This document shows positions 1 through 7,662 of a DNA stretch of 39,747 nucleotides, piece by piece (the first letter of the stretch is position 1; each line of letters opens with the position of its first letter). Both the position numbers and the translations under genes were made by a program. Origin of the DNA: Ruminococcaceae bacterium UBA2719 (GTDB lineage Bacteria; Bacillota; Clostridia; Oscillospirales; Acutalibacteraceae); NCBI GenBank assembly GCA_002353935.1, contig DEKP01000040.1, positions 1-39,747 of the forward strand, given 5' to 3'. Below the pieces are notes generated by a model. It saw nothing but the letters and a program-made list of their open reading frames with translations, was not told where the DNA came from and made no database searches.

Positions 1-13
1 CAAAAGGGTACCG

Positions 14-175
14 TTTTTTATTTAAGTCGTGAGGAAAGGTCGCCACCCCCCACAGCCGAATAACGCTTAGGTTTATGCCCCCTGAGCTTTTTTATTTCAA
101 CCGCAAGGAAAGGACTCCGTATAAAACCGAGCAAAACGCCTTAAACACTGAGTTTTTGCCGTTTTTCTTTTTTGC
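14..175 (+). repeat. Two diverged tandem units, candidate small terminated RNAs
   Basis: TTTTTTATTT occurs at 14-23 and again at 88-97, and AGGAAAGG at 32-39 and 106-113, both exactly 74 bases apart. Each unit then shows the same ordered blocks: CCGA, AACGC, TTA, CTGAG, and a T-tract. Unit 1 ends in a hairpin (65-71 with 81-87) plus T6. Unit 2 has a weaker GCAAAAC/GTTTTTGC hairpin followed by T-rich sequence. The first bases of the window (GGTACCG plus T6) may be the tail of a third unit. The pattern suggests small RNAs, each with its own terminator. I cannot assign an RNA family. The AGGAAAGG block resembles both a ribosome binding site and a GGA protein-binding motif. Confidence 0.45.
65..93 (+). 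terminator. Intrinsic terminator of repeat unit 1
   Basis: GCTTAGG (65-71) pairs with CCTGAGC (81-87), with one T-G pair, around a 9-base loop. Six T follow at 88-93. Confidence 0.55.
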
Positions 176-257
176 CAAAAAGCTCAAAAATATTCAAGCT
201 GTTGTTTATTTATTTTTTATTATTGATAACAAAAACTTCCATTTTTCTTTTAACTCC

Positions 258-286
258 TTGTTCTTTATAATAAAAACGTATATAAT
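258..286 (+). promoter_or_regulatory. Sigma-A promoter of the P-type ATPase gene
   Basis: TTGTTC (258-263), a 17-base spacer and a perfect TATAAT (281-286) put the transcription start near 293, about 37 bases before the preferred ATG. This argues against starting the ATPase at the far upstream in-frame ATG at 75. Confidence 0.65.
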
Positions 287-329
287 TATCAGGATAACAT
301 TCAATATCTCATGGAGTGTGAGTGCCAAA

Positions 330-3300
330 ATGAGCAAAAAAATAATTAAAAAACAACCTGTCAGTCGCATCCAGGCATCGCCTGATGTCGGTCTGACATC
401 ACAACAAGTTGCCGAGAGAACAAATAAAGGTCACATTAATTTTACAACCGACCCAAATGAGAAGAGCACGGCAAAAATCATCGCGAGCAACCTGTTCACT
501 TTCTTCAACGTTGTGCTGATGTCTATTGCGCTGGTTCTAATAGTTCTAATTATATATCTAAACGCTTCAGGAAATACCGATATTGTAAACGAATACTTTG
601 GCTTTTCAAAATTTATTTTTCTAATCCCCGCAGTTATGAATGTAGGTATGGGTTCTTTTCAGGAAATTAAGAGCCTGAAGGTCATCAAAAAACTTCGTAT
701 TGTCACAAGCACCAAAGCTAAGGTTATACGCGACGGTAAGAGCTTGTCAATCGAAGCTGTTGACATTGTGTTGGATGATGTGGTGGCTGTTTGTGCTGGC
801 GATCAGGCGTCAGCTGATCTGATCGTACTAAGCGGCGAAGTCGAAGTTGATGAGTCCATACTTACAGGAGAAGCTGATCAAGTTAAGAAAAAAGCCGGAG
901 ATACCATTCTCTCGGGTTCATCAATTATCGTCGGATCGGCAAAATGTCGTGCAGAAAAAATCGGTGACGATACCTATGCAGCAGAACTTACCCGTAAAGT
1001 GAAGTCAGGCACACGCCACAAATCTGAGCTGATGACATCTATTATGAAGATTATCAAGGTTCTGACCATCGGCCTGTTAATTGCTGTTGCTGTCATAACT
1101 ACAACTTTGATCCTCAAATTTTCTTTAACCGGCAGCAATACTGCTATCTGGGATGGACTGGATCTATCGCTTAGCAATCCCCTATCGTGGGTTATGATCC
1201 TACTGACAGACAGTATGTTCGGCATCGGCATTATTCCCTCCGGTTTGGTGCTAACTACATCTGTTGCCTTGATGGTTTCCATCGCTCAGCTCACAAAAAA
1301 ACAAACACTCGTACAAGAGCTTTACTCGCTAGAGAATCTATCAAGGGTAGATGTAATATGTTTGGACAAAACAGGTACCCTGACCGATGGTACAATGTCC
1401 GTCTGTGACATAAAAGCATTTATTCCGATGGACGACCTAAAGCAGCACGCAAGAATGTTGATAGCAGCCTCCGGTGACGAACGCAACGCTACCGCAGAGG
1501 CTATATATCAATATTTCGGCACATCAGACGAGCCTGATTTTAAAGAAACTATTCCCTTCTCCAGTGAGAACAAATATTCGGGACTTATCTATAATGACGG
1601 CAAAAGATTACTGATGGGAGCTCCGGATTATCTTATTGATAAAGATGATGAGCGTATGAGCTATGTTGTCGAACGTGCAAAACTCGGTAATCGAGTTATC
1701 GCAATTAAGCTCGATGATGAGCTTATTGCCTTTATCGCCATTGAGGACCATATACGCGACACCGCTGCCGATACACTAAAATTTTTCCGTGAAAACGGTG
1801 TTGCCGTAAAGGTGATCTCCGGAGACAGTCCGCTGACCGTGAGCATAATTGCACAAAAGTGCGGCATCGTCAACGCCGATAAGTACATCTCTCTTGCAGG
1901 GGTTGCAATTGAGGATATTCCCTCAATTGCCGAAGAATATACTGTCTTTGCCCGTGTTTCACCCGAACAAAAGGAGGCGCTGGTTGCCGCTTTGCAAGCG
2001 AAGGGCCACAAGGTTGCCATGACGGGTGACGGAGTAAATGACATACTTGCTCTCAGACGTGCAGATTCCTCAATCACCTTTGCTAAAGCAACTGAAGCTG
2101 CGAAATCGTGTTCTGATGTTGTACTGCTCGATAACGATTTTATCCATCTCAAAGAGGTCGTAGGCGAAGGTCGACGCGTTATCGGCAATATTCAAAAAAC
2201 TGCAGTACTATATCTTATGAAGTCTATTGTTGTGTTCTGCCTTGCTATCGCACTGATTCCGTTTGCAAAAGGACAAATGTGGTTTTCGATTGAGAATATG
2301 TATATGCTAGAAGCAGCCGTTATCGGTACAGGCGGATTTTTGCTCTCACTTGAGCCACGGCGCACTCCGATAAAGGGCTCGTTTATGAAAAATATTGTAA
2401 GCCAGGCAGTTGCCGCAGGGATACTCGCTTTGTGTGCGACGCTAATGCCTATTATGTTGTATACTATACCTGCCTACAGCGCTGCACAACCCTTTATAAC
2501 TTATGAGAACGTGCGACCAATGATGACCGTTCTGACAACTTTTGCCGGTCTGGTAGTAGTGCTTTCAATGTGCATACCATTCAACAAGTACCGAACACTG
2601 TCCATACTCGCAGTAGTCGGCGTTACAATCATCCTCGGGCTGCTCTTTCCTTCGTCATATATCAGCGGCAAAGCTGCGGCGTTCGACGCACAATTTTTTA
2701 ACGAGATGTTTAGACCTATGAATTCTCCGGCTGTGCGTGCACTTGTATCTGACCCCAACAACTACACCGTTTTGCGCATCTTCCTTTATGTAGCTGTTCC
2801 AGCCTTTATTCTTGTTCACTTCGCTGCCGAAAACTATGCACGCAAGGAATTCAAGAATCTTAAAAAGAATCGTGCCTTTAGAATCGGAAGACGAATGATG
2901 CTTTCAGCCGGATTTGTCCTTATAATCCACGGCTTTGTCTCCATTATAGAGCTGACAGCTCTGTTGCGGTTTATAATAGGTGTTACCGCAGAATATAACG
3001 TTATTATAAGATATGCCTTAGGAGCCTTCTTTATATTGTTCTTTGTTTATTATACGCTGCACTTTTCTATCGGTGTAATTGGCTATATGGTGTGGAAAGA
3101 ACCAACCAAGTTGCGTATAAAAATAGGATTTATCTCAGGCATAATTTTGCTGATTTTAAATTTAATACCGATCATCTTCATAGGGGCGGTCATGTCAAGC
3201 AGCAATCTGCTGGATATTTCAGGCAGTATCATCTCTCTTGTCATCATTGCGATATATATCGTCGGCTCCGTAATCGTGCTCATCAACCGCAAGTGCGCTA

Positions 3301-3335
3301 TCCCTGCACCCCGAAAGAAAATGAATATTAATTAA
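330..3335 (+). CDS. CtpE-like P-type cation-transporting ATPase with C-terminal membrane extension
   Basis: This is an integral-membrane P-type ATPase of 1001 residues that moves a cation with ATP. The phosphorylated Asp is D346 in DKTGTLT. The actuator loop reads TGEAD (179-183) instead of TGES. The hinge motif GDGVND is at 566-571. From recall of the family it resembles mycobacterial CtpE, a Ca2+ transporter linked to cell-surface integrity: both share TGEAD, VKVISGD and VGEGRRVIGNI. The M4 motif is IPSGL (302-306), where CtpE-type pumps have PEGL. CtpE is about 800 residues, and the extra length here lies in several hydrophobic segments in the last third. ATG 330 is chosen because the promoter is at 258-286 and GGAG sits at 313-316. 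A GTG at 318 is a possible alternative. The ion is not determined. Confidence 0.85.
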   Translation: MSKKIIKKQPVSRIQASPDVGLTSQQVAERTNKGHINFTTDPNEKSTAKIIASNLFTFFNVVLMSIALVLIVLIIYLNASGNTDIVNEYFGFSKFIFLIPAVMNVGMGSFQEIKSLKVIKKLRIVTSTKAKVIRDGKSLSIEAVDIVLDDVVAVCAGDQASADLIVLSGEVEVDESILTGEADQVKKKAGDTILSGSSIIVGSAKCRAEKIGDDTYAAELTRKVKSGTRHKSELMTSIMKIIKVLTIGLLIAVAVITTTLILKFSLTGSNTAIWDGLDLSLSNPLSWVMILLTDSMFGIGIIPSGLVLTTSVALMVSIAQLTKKQTLVQELYSLENLSRVDVICLDKTGTLTDGTMSVCDIKAFIPMDDLKQHARMLIAASGDERNATAEAIYQYFGTSDEPDFKETIPFSSENKYSGLIYNDGKRLLMGAPDYLIDKDDERMSYVVERAKLGNRVIAIKLDDELIAFIAIEDHIRDTAADTLKFFRENGVAVKVISGDSPLTVSIIAQKCGIVNADKYISLAGVAIEDIPSIAEEYTVFARVSPEQKEALVAALQAKGHKVAMTGDGVNDILALRRADSSITFAKATEAAKSCSDVVLLDNDFIHLKEVVGEGRRVIGNIQKTAVLYLMKSIVVFCLAIALIPFAKGQMWFSIENMYMLEAAVIGTGGFLLSLEPRRTPIKGSFMKNIVSQAVAAGILALCATLMPIMLYTIPAYSAAQPFITYENVRPMMTVLTTFAGLVVVLSMCIPFNKYRTLSILAVVGVTIILGLLFPSSYISGKAAAFDAQFFNEMFRPMNSPAVRALVSDPNNYTVLRIFLYVAVPAFILVHFAAENYARKEFKNLKKNRAFRIGRRMMLSAGFVLIIHGFVSIIELTALLRFIIGVTAEYNVIIRYALGAFFILFFVYYTLHFSIGVIGYMVWKEPTKLRIKIGFISGIILLILNLIPIIFIGAVMSSSNLLDISGSIISLVIIAIYIVGSVIVLINRKCAIPAPRKKMNIN

Positions 3336-3468
3336 AACTACTGATTTAAATAAATAACCACATATCATCTATCTTTATTTCGAATATTTTGCGTTATTAA
3401 AGATATAATTTATCTAATCAACTCGTATATGTTCATTTCGATATTAATGAAACCGTGAGGAAATAACT

Positions 3469-5097
3469 ATGAAAAAATTTAGACAACACGCTAACATTAA
3501 AAGTATAACAAGTATCGTTTTGCTGCTCGTTGTGTTTTCTGCGATCGTATTGACTATAGGATACAATATCTTTACCGAGGCACTTCTTGAACAATACAGT
3601 GAAGGAGCATACCTCACTGCAAAAACAGCATCACAGCTTGTTAATGCTGATGATATGGATGAATATGTTAACAGCGGCGGACAGGGCGAGAAATATATGA
3701 AAGTATGGGAAGATCTGGATCGGCTCTGCAATTCCTCGGGTTCGACCTTCATTTATGTGATCATCCCCGATACAACGGATTATGCCCACATAAAATTTGT
3801 TTTTTCGACAATTGACCACAACAGCAGATACACAAAATATGATTTCGGCTATCTTAGGGAAACCACCAACGACGAATACAAGCAGAAATACCGATCGCTC
3901 TACGAACAGACTTCTGAGCGTGAGATGGTGGTACGTGATAAAGGATACATAGAAACCGATTCTCATATCACGCTTATTGTTCCGTTAAAAGGAAGCGACG
4001 GAAAAGTAAACTCTCTGCTGTGCGTACAAAGGCAGATGGATATTCTAACCAATATGCGCAACAGTTTTATTAAAAAGATTTTGTTTGCACTCATCTGTTT
4101 AGTCGTTGCAGTTATCCTCATTCAGAGCTTTTTCCTTCACCGTACACTGTTGCGCCATTTGAAGCTGATGTCAGAGGAAGCGATTCGCTTTTCGACTGAA
4201 AACACCGTTCCGAAAAAGAAATTGTGTGATTCGATACGCAACACCGACGAGATCGGCGCGCTCGCCGCTTCTATCGACCGGATGGAGGAACAGATACAAG
4301 CTTATATAAAAAATCTAACGAAGATAACAGCAGAAAAGCAGCGGATCAGCACCGAGCTTTCTCTTGCAACAAAGATTCAGGCAAACATGCTGCCAAGCAT
4401 CTTTCCGGCATTTCCCGAACGAAGAGAATTTGATATCTATGCATCAATGGAGCCCGCTAAAGAGGTAGGCGGTGACTTTTATGATTTCTTTCTAGTAGAC
4501 GATGACCACCTATGCATGGTGATAGCAGACGTATCAGGCAAAGGTGTGCCTGCAGCGCTGTTCATGATGGCGTCTAAAATAATACTTGCAAACAACGCTA
4601 TGCTCGGAAAATCTCCGGCACAAATCCTAACCGACACAAATACTGCTATATGCAATAACAATCATGAAGAAATGTTTGTCACGGTATGGCTTGGCATCTT
4701 AGAAATTTCAACAGGAAAGCTCACAGCCGCTAACGCCGGTCATGAATATCCTGTTATAAAATCGAATGATGAGTTTGAACTGTTAAAAGACAAGCACGGC
4801 TTTGTTATCGGAGGCATGGCCGGCATTAAATATAAAGAGTATGAATTCCAAATGAAACCGGGTTCCAAGCTGTTTTTATACACCGACGGCGTAACAGAGG
4901 CTAGCAACGCTGAACAAGAGCTTTTTGGTACTCAACGTATGCTAGAAGCACTAAACTCGGATACATCTGCAGACCCTAAGAGCATCTTGCAACAAGTTCA
5001 CAACGCTGTGAACATCTTCGTCAAAGACGCAGAACAGTTTGATGATTTGACAATGCTTTGCATAGAGTACAAAGGAGGAAAGCATGATGGAACCTAA
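3469..5097 (+). CDS. Membrane-bound PP2C (SpoIIE/RsbU-type) phosphatase with extracellular sensor and HAMP
   Basis: This protein should dephosphorylate a STAS-domain anti-sigma antagonist in a partner-switching pathway. A membrane helix at about 15-35 and a second at about 203-222 enclose a roughly 165-residue extracytoplasmic sensor region. A HAMP-like linker and short coiled coil follow (to about 300), then the PP2C/SpoIIE domain. Metal-binding acidic residues are seen in EVGGDFYDF (D336), IADVSGKG (D354), LYTDGVTEA and FDDLTML near the end. At 542 residues it has the usual length for sensor-HAMP-PP2C proteins. The start follows GTGAGGAAATAACT. It overlaps the next gene by 14 bases, so the two are probably translationally coupled. 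The ligand is unknown. Confidence 0.9.
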   Translation: MKKFRQHANIKSITSIVLLLVVFSAIVLTIGYNIFTEALLEQYSEGAYLTAKTASQLVNADDMDEYVNSGGQGEKYMKVWEDLDRLCNSSGSTFIYVIIPDTTDYAHIKFVFSTIDHNSRYTKYDFGYLRETTNDEYKQKYRSLYEQTSEREMVVRDKGYIETDSHITLIVPLKGSDGKVNSLLCVQRQMDILTNMRNSFIKKILFALICLVVAVILIQSFFLHRTLLRHLKLMSEEAIRFSTENTVPKKKLCDSIRNTDEIGALAASIDRMEEQIQAYIKNLTKITAEKQRISTELSLATKIQANMLPSIFPAFPERREFDIYASMEPAKEVGGDFYDFFLVDDDHLCMVIADVSGKGVPAALFMMASKIILANNAMLGKSPAQILTDTNTAICNNNHEEMFVTVWLGILEISTGKLTAANAGHEYPVIKSNDEFELLKDKHGFVIGGMAGIKYKEYEFQMKPGSKLFLYTDGVTEASNAEQELFGTQRMLEALNSDTSADPKSILQQVHNAVNIFVKDAEQFDDLTMLCIEYKGGKHDGT

Positions 5098-5500
5098 TGT
5101 GCATGAACTGATAATACCTGCACAAGTCGATAAACTATCCACTCTTCTCTCTTTTGTTGATACTTTGCTGAAAGATAGCGGATGCCCTTTGAAAGTGCAA
5201 ATGCAAATTGACGTCACACTCGAAGAGCTGTTCGTAAATATTGCACACTACGCCTATCAAAAAGACGGGGGTAAAGCCAATATTCGTGTTAAGATTACTT
5301 CAAAATATGCTGAAATCACACTCATTGACAACGGTATTCCATATAATCCGCTACAAAAGCCTGATCCCGATATTACATTGTCGGCTCAAGAACGTTCTAT
5401 AGGAGGCTTGGGAATATTCATGTCAAAAAAATTCATGGACGAAATTTCTTATAAGCACTGTGACTCAAAGAATATTTTGACAATTAAAAAATTTTTTTAA
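5084..5500 (+). CDS. RsbW/SpoIIAB-like serine kinase (anti-sigma-type GHKL ATPase)
   Basis: A single HATPase_c_2 domain of 138 residues. The N-box is EELFVNIAH (E48, N52), the G1 box is IDNGIPYNP (D82, G84) and the G2 box is GGLGIF (107-112). Proteins of this family phosphorylate a STAS partner and hold a sigma factor or other target. AAAGGAGG at 5071-5078 lies inside the end of the phosphatase gene. ATG 5084 and ATG 5087 are both usable starts. No sigma factor lies nearby, so the target may be elsewhere or not a sigma factor. The most local candidate partner is the STAS domain encoded convergently at 5679-6848. Confidence 0.85.
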   Translation: MMEPNVHELIIPAQVDKLSTLLSFVDTLLKDSGCPLKVQMQIDVTLEELFVNIAHYAYQKDGGKANIRVKITSKYAEITLIDNGIPYNPLQKPDPDITLSAQERSIGGLGIFMSKKFMDEISYKHCDSKNILTIKKFF

Positions 5501-5620
5501 TAAAACGAAAAATAATTATAAATATTACAAAACCAGTCAGAGCAAAAAATGCAGAAATTTTGACTACTGTCACGCCTGTTCTGATAATCAGTGCTTTCCT
5601 TTTTTCAACAAAAAACATAT

Positions 5621-5660
5621 AAAAAGACTCTGTTCGATTTTTGAACAGAGTCTCTGTTTT
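5621..5660. terminator. Bidirectional terminator between convergent signalling operons
   Basis: AGACTCTGTTC (5625-5635) pairs perfectly with GAACAGAGTCT (5643-5653) around a 7-base loop. It is flanked by AAAAA on the left and CTGTTTT on the right, so it can stop transcription arriving from either side. Confidence 0.8.
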
Positions 5661-5678
5661 ATATAATAATATTATTGC

Positions 5679-6848
5679 TCAGTAAACTAATGTATCGTAC
5701 TTTTCAAGAAGCTCGGCAATTACATCGTGACATGCGGCAATCAGTTTTTTGCCTTCGTCAGTCTTGTCCTCGCCGATACGAATAACGCGGCGCATTACAC
5801 GAAGCAGCCCGATAAGCGAAGCTTTTTCCTCTACCTCGTTGAGCTTTGCTTCATCATCAGATTCGAGGTATTCTGCTAAGATACGCCTCCAAAGCTTATA
5901 GGTTAAATCTATGGGCAATTTGAGAAATCTCTCAACCACTTTACTATCAGAAATTCCAAAACCCTTGTAAGCATTGAAAATGAACGCAAGCTCATAGATT
6001 GGGTTGCCGGTACACAGAGTATCCATGTCAATCAACAAGGTTTCGCCATTTTGCATCATGATATTTTTTACGTGCAGATCGCCATGCATCATCATACCGT
6101 TCTCCGGGATGGAATCTATCAGCGCGCTAAGCTTTTCAAGCTGTTTAGTAGTAAAATAGTTTTTCACCTCGCCAACCCAGCGGACTGCGGTATCCTTTTG
6201 GTGAGGCAGATTTTCCGGTGCCTTAGTCGCGTGTATGATCTTCATGATCTCTACGCTTTTTTTTGCCACCATATCAAGATTTTCGGCGTCCTCACGCAAT
6301 ATCTCGTCAAAACTTTTTGCGTTGAGCAATTCAAATACCGAACCATAGGTATCGCCGACTTTTACAACATCATAAGGTATCGCAGTGGGAACGCCTAACA
6401 AAAAGGCAGTACGGGAAAGTTCTCGTTCACGCTTGATCTCATCAAGGGTGGATGCGTCTTTATACACCTTGACTATGGTATCTGTGTTGACGCGGTATAC
6501 TTTTCCGTTTGAGCCTTCGCCTATGATCTCACAACCGCTTACATCATAAAAACGGTATGCTTTTTCAACCATTACCATCTCGGTAAAGCCGGTTACATCG
6601 AATATTTCATAGACCGCAGTACTGGTATTAATGATTTTAAGTTCGCTAAATCTTTTGCGAAGCTTCAAAACAACCCTAAGTCCGGCACTGCTAATATACT
6701 CGAGCTTCTCGGCGTCCAAAATCAATAAAACAGGATTATTTTGCGCGATGCTATCATCAATCTCTTTTTCAATTACAGGAGAATTTACAGAATCTATATG
6801 CCCTTCCAAAAAAATCGTCAGTGTCCCGTTTTTTAAAGTTGTTTTCAT
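5679..6848 (-). CDS. STAS (anti-sigma antagonist) domain fused to an APH-type kinase
   Basis: Residues 1-100 are a STAS domain: beta-rich start, then LEYISSAGLRVVL with Ser54 at the site phosphorylated in RsbV-like antagonists. Residues 107-389 form an aminoglycoside-phosphotransferase/choline-kinase-like fold. Its glycine-rich loop is GEGSNGKVY (110-118), the probable ATP lysine is K127, the catalytic loop is HGDLHVKN (H255, D257, N262) and the metal site is IDMD (D274). The fusion links partner switching to phosphorylation of a small molecule or protein, but the substrate is not evident. GGAGG just before the ATG lies inside the last codons of the upstream hydrolase gene, leaving a 2-base gap. 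The stop is followed by the 5621-5660 terminator. Similar STAS-kinase fusions occur in anaerobes. The function is unassigned. Confidence 0.85.
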   Translation of the reverse strand: MKTTLKNGTLTIFLEGHIDSVNSPVIEKEIDDSIAQNNPVLLILDAEKLEYISSAGLRVVLKLRKRFSELKIINTSTAVYEIFDVTGFTEMVMVEKAYRFYDVSGCEIIGEGSNGKVYRVNTDTIVKVYKDASTLDEIKRERELSRTAFLLGVPTAIPYDVVKVGDTYGSVFELLNAKSFDEILREDAENLDMVAKKSVEIMKIIHATKAPENLPHQKDTAVRWVGEVKNYFTTKQLEKLSALIDSIPENGMMMHGDLHVKNIMMQNGETLLIDMDTLCTGNPIYELAFIFNAYKGFGISDSKVVERFLKLPIDLTYKLWRRILAEYLESDDEAKLNEVEEKASLIGLLRVMRRVIRIGEDKTDEGKKLIAACHDVIAELLEKYDTLVY

Positions 6849-6850
6849 AT

Positions 6851-7411
6851 TTAACCTCCAAAAATGATGTTCAACAATGCTGTATATTCTTTATAGGCGG
6901 CAGTATTCTCAAATTCACTTAACAGCTCGGCTATCGTATAATAGTACCACGCCTGCTGCTTTTTATCTTTTTGGTTATAATGTTCCCACATAGCGTCGCC
7001 CTCTTGCATATACTGACGACAAAATGAACGTACATTAGAGAGTTTGTCGGACAACCACATGATTTTCACCCCAATATCCGAAGTGTTTTTTAGGTGATCC
7101 AGAGATTTTTCCTTGCGCAGCTTCCAACTTTCTGTTCGTGAGAGTTTCTCATATTTGTTCTCTGTTTCACCCGCGACAAGTTCAGCTACTCTTTCCCCCA
7201 TCGCCTCTCTAATATCATCGATGGTAGTGTCAGTATCCTCCACAGTATCATGAAGAACTACCGCCGCGAGGATCTCGCGGTCATTTGTCAACGTTGCTGC
7301 TATAGATGCCGCTTCGCAGGGATGAAGGGTAAAAGGTATATCATCCCTTTTCCTTGTTTGTCCTTCATGGGCTTTTATAGCAAAAGCCAGCGCCTTTTCA
7401 AATATATCCAT
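6851..7411 (-). CDS. HD-domain small alarmone hydrolase (Mesh1/SpoT-hydrolase-like)
   Basis: A compact 186-residue protein with the RelA/SpoT hydrolase layout and no synthetase domain. The HD-type metal site is H30 (LHPCEAA), H54-D55 and D122 (LSDKLSN). The ED motif of ppGpp hydrolases is HDTVEDTDTT (54-63). The N-terminal EGQTRKRDDIPFTLHP matches the substrate-loop region of Mesh1-like enzymes. The expected reaction is removal of the 3' pyrophosphate from (p)ppGpp. It is first in a two-gene operon with the STAS-kinase and has a strong sigma-A promoter at 7471-7499. Hydrolysis of another 3'-pyrophosphorylated nucleotide or NADPH, as seen in some family members, cannot be excluded. Confidence 0.8.
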   Translation of the reverse strand: MDIFEKALAFAIKAHEGQTRKRDDIPFTLHPCEAASIAATLTNDREILAAVVLHDTVEDTDTTIDDIREAMGERVAELVAGETENKYEKLSRTESWKLRKEKSLDHLKNTSDIGVKIMWLSDKLSNVRSFCRQYMQEGDAMWEHYNQKDKKQQAWYYYTIAELLSEFENTAAYKEYTALLNIIFGG

Positions 7412-7470
7412 CTGTCAATCGTCCTTTCAGAAGGTTTTAGCTTCACCAAATTGCAGTTTGTTTTGAATGA

Positions 7471-7499
7471 ATTATATCATAACAAGCTAATCTTTTCAA
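7471..7499 (-). promoter_or_regulatory. Sigma-A promoter of the hydrolase/STAS-kinase operon
   Basis: On the minus strand TTGAAA (7499-7494), 17 bases and TATAAT (7476-7471) lie about 60 bases before the ATG at 7411. Confidence 0.65.
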
Positions 7500-7597
7500 T
7501 ATAATTGTATTTGAAAGCACTCTATTTCAAATAAAGATTTACTGCCGGTTTTTAATTAATATATAAGCCTGTAGCCATAAATAAAATCATTAAAATA

Positions 7598-7632
7598 ATA
7601 CCGTAGCGGTTACTCCAAGCCCGCTACGGTAA
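7598..7632 (-). terminator. Terminator of the NSS symporter gene
   Basis: ACCGTAGCGG (7600-7609) pairs perfectly with CCGCTACGGT (7621-7630). On the minus strand the hairpin is followed by TATTATTTTA, an imperfect T-tract. Confidence 0.65.
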
Positions 7633-7662
7633 ATTAATTTTATATGATATAATTATTTTCCT

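Noticed and set aside
24..94. RNase P RNA fragment (GAGGAAAG resemblance)
   Set aside because: Only a few bases match and the unit is repeated with its own terminator. The RNase P core is missing.
75..329. In-frame 85-codon N-terminal extension of the P-type ATPase
   Set aside because: The predicted promoter lies at 258-286, the extension reads like low-complexity non-coding DNA and covers the tandem RNA-like units, and homologues start near MSKK.
1..330. Mn2+ (yybP-ykoY) riboswitch before a cation ATPase
   Set aside because: The conserved loop sequences of that riboswitch are not present.
1661..2188. 175-codon minus-strand frame inside the ATPase gene
   Set aside because: It is a serine-rich shadow of a well-conserved coding region.
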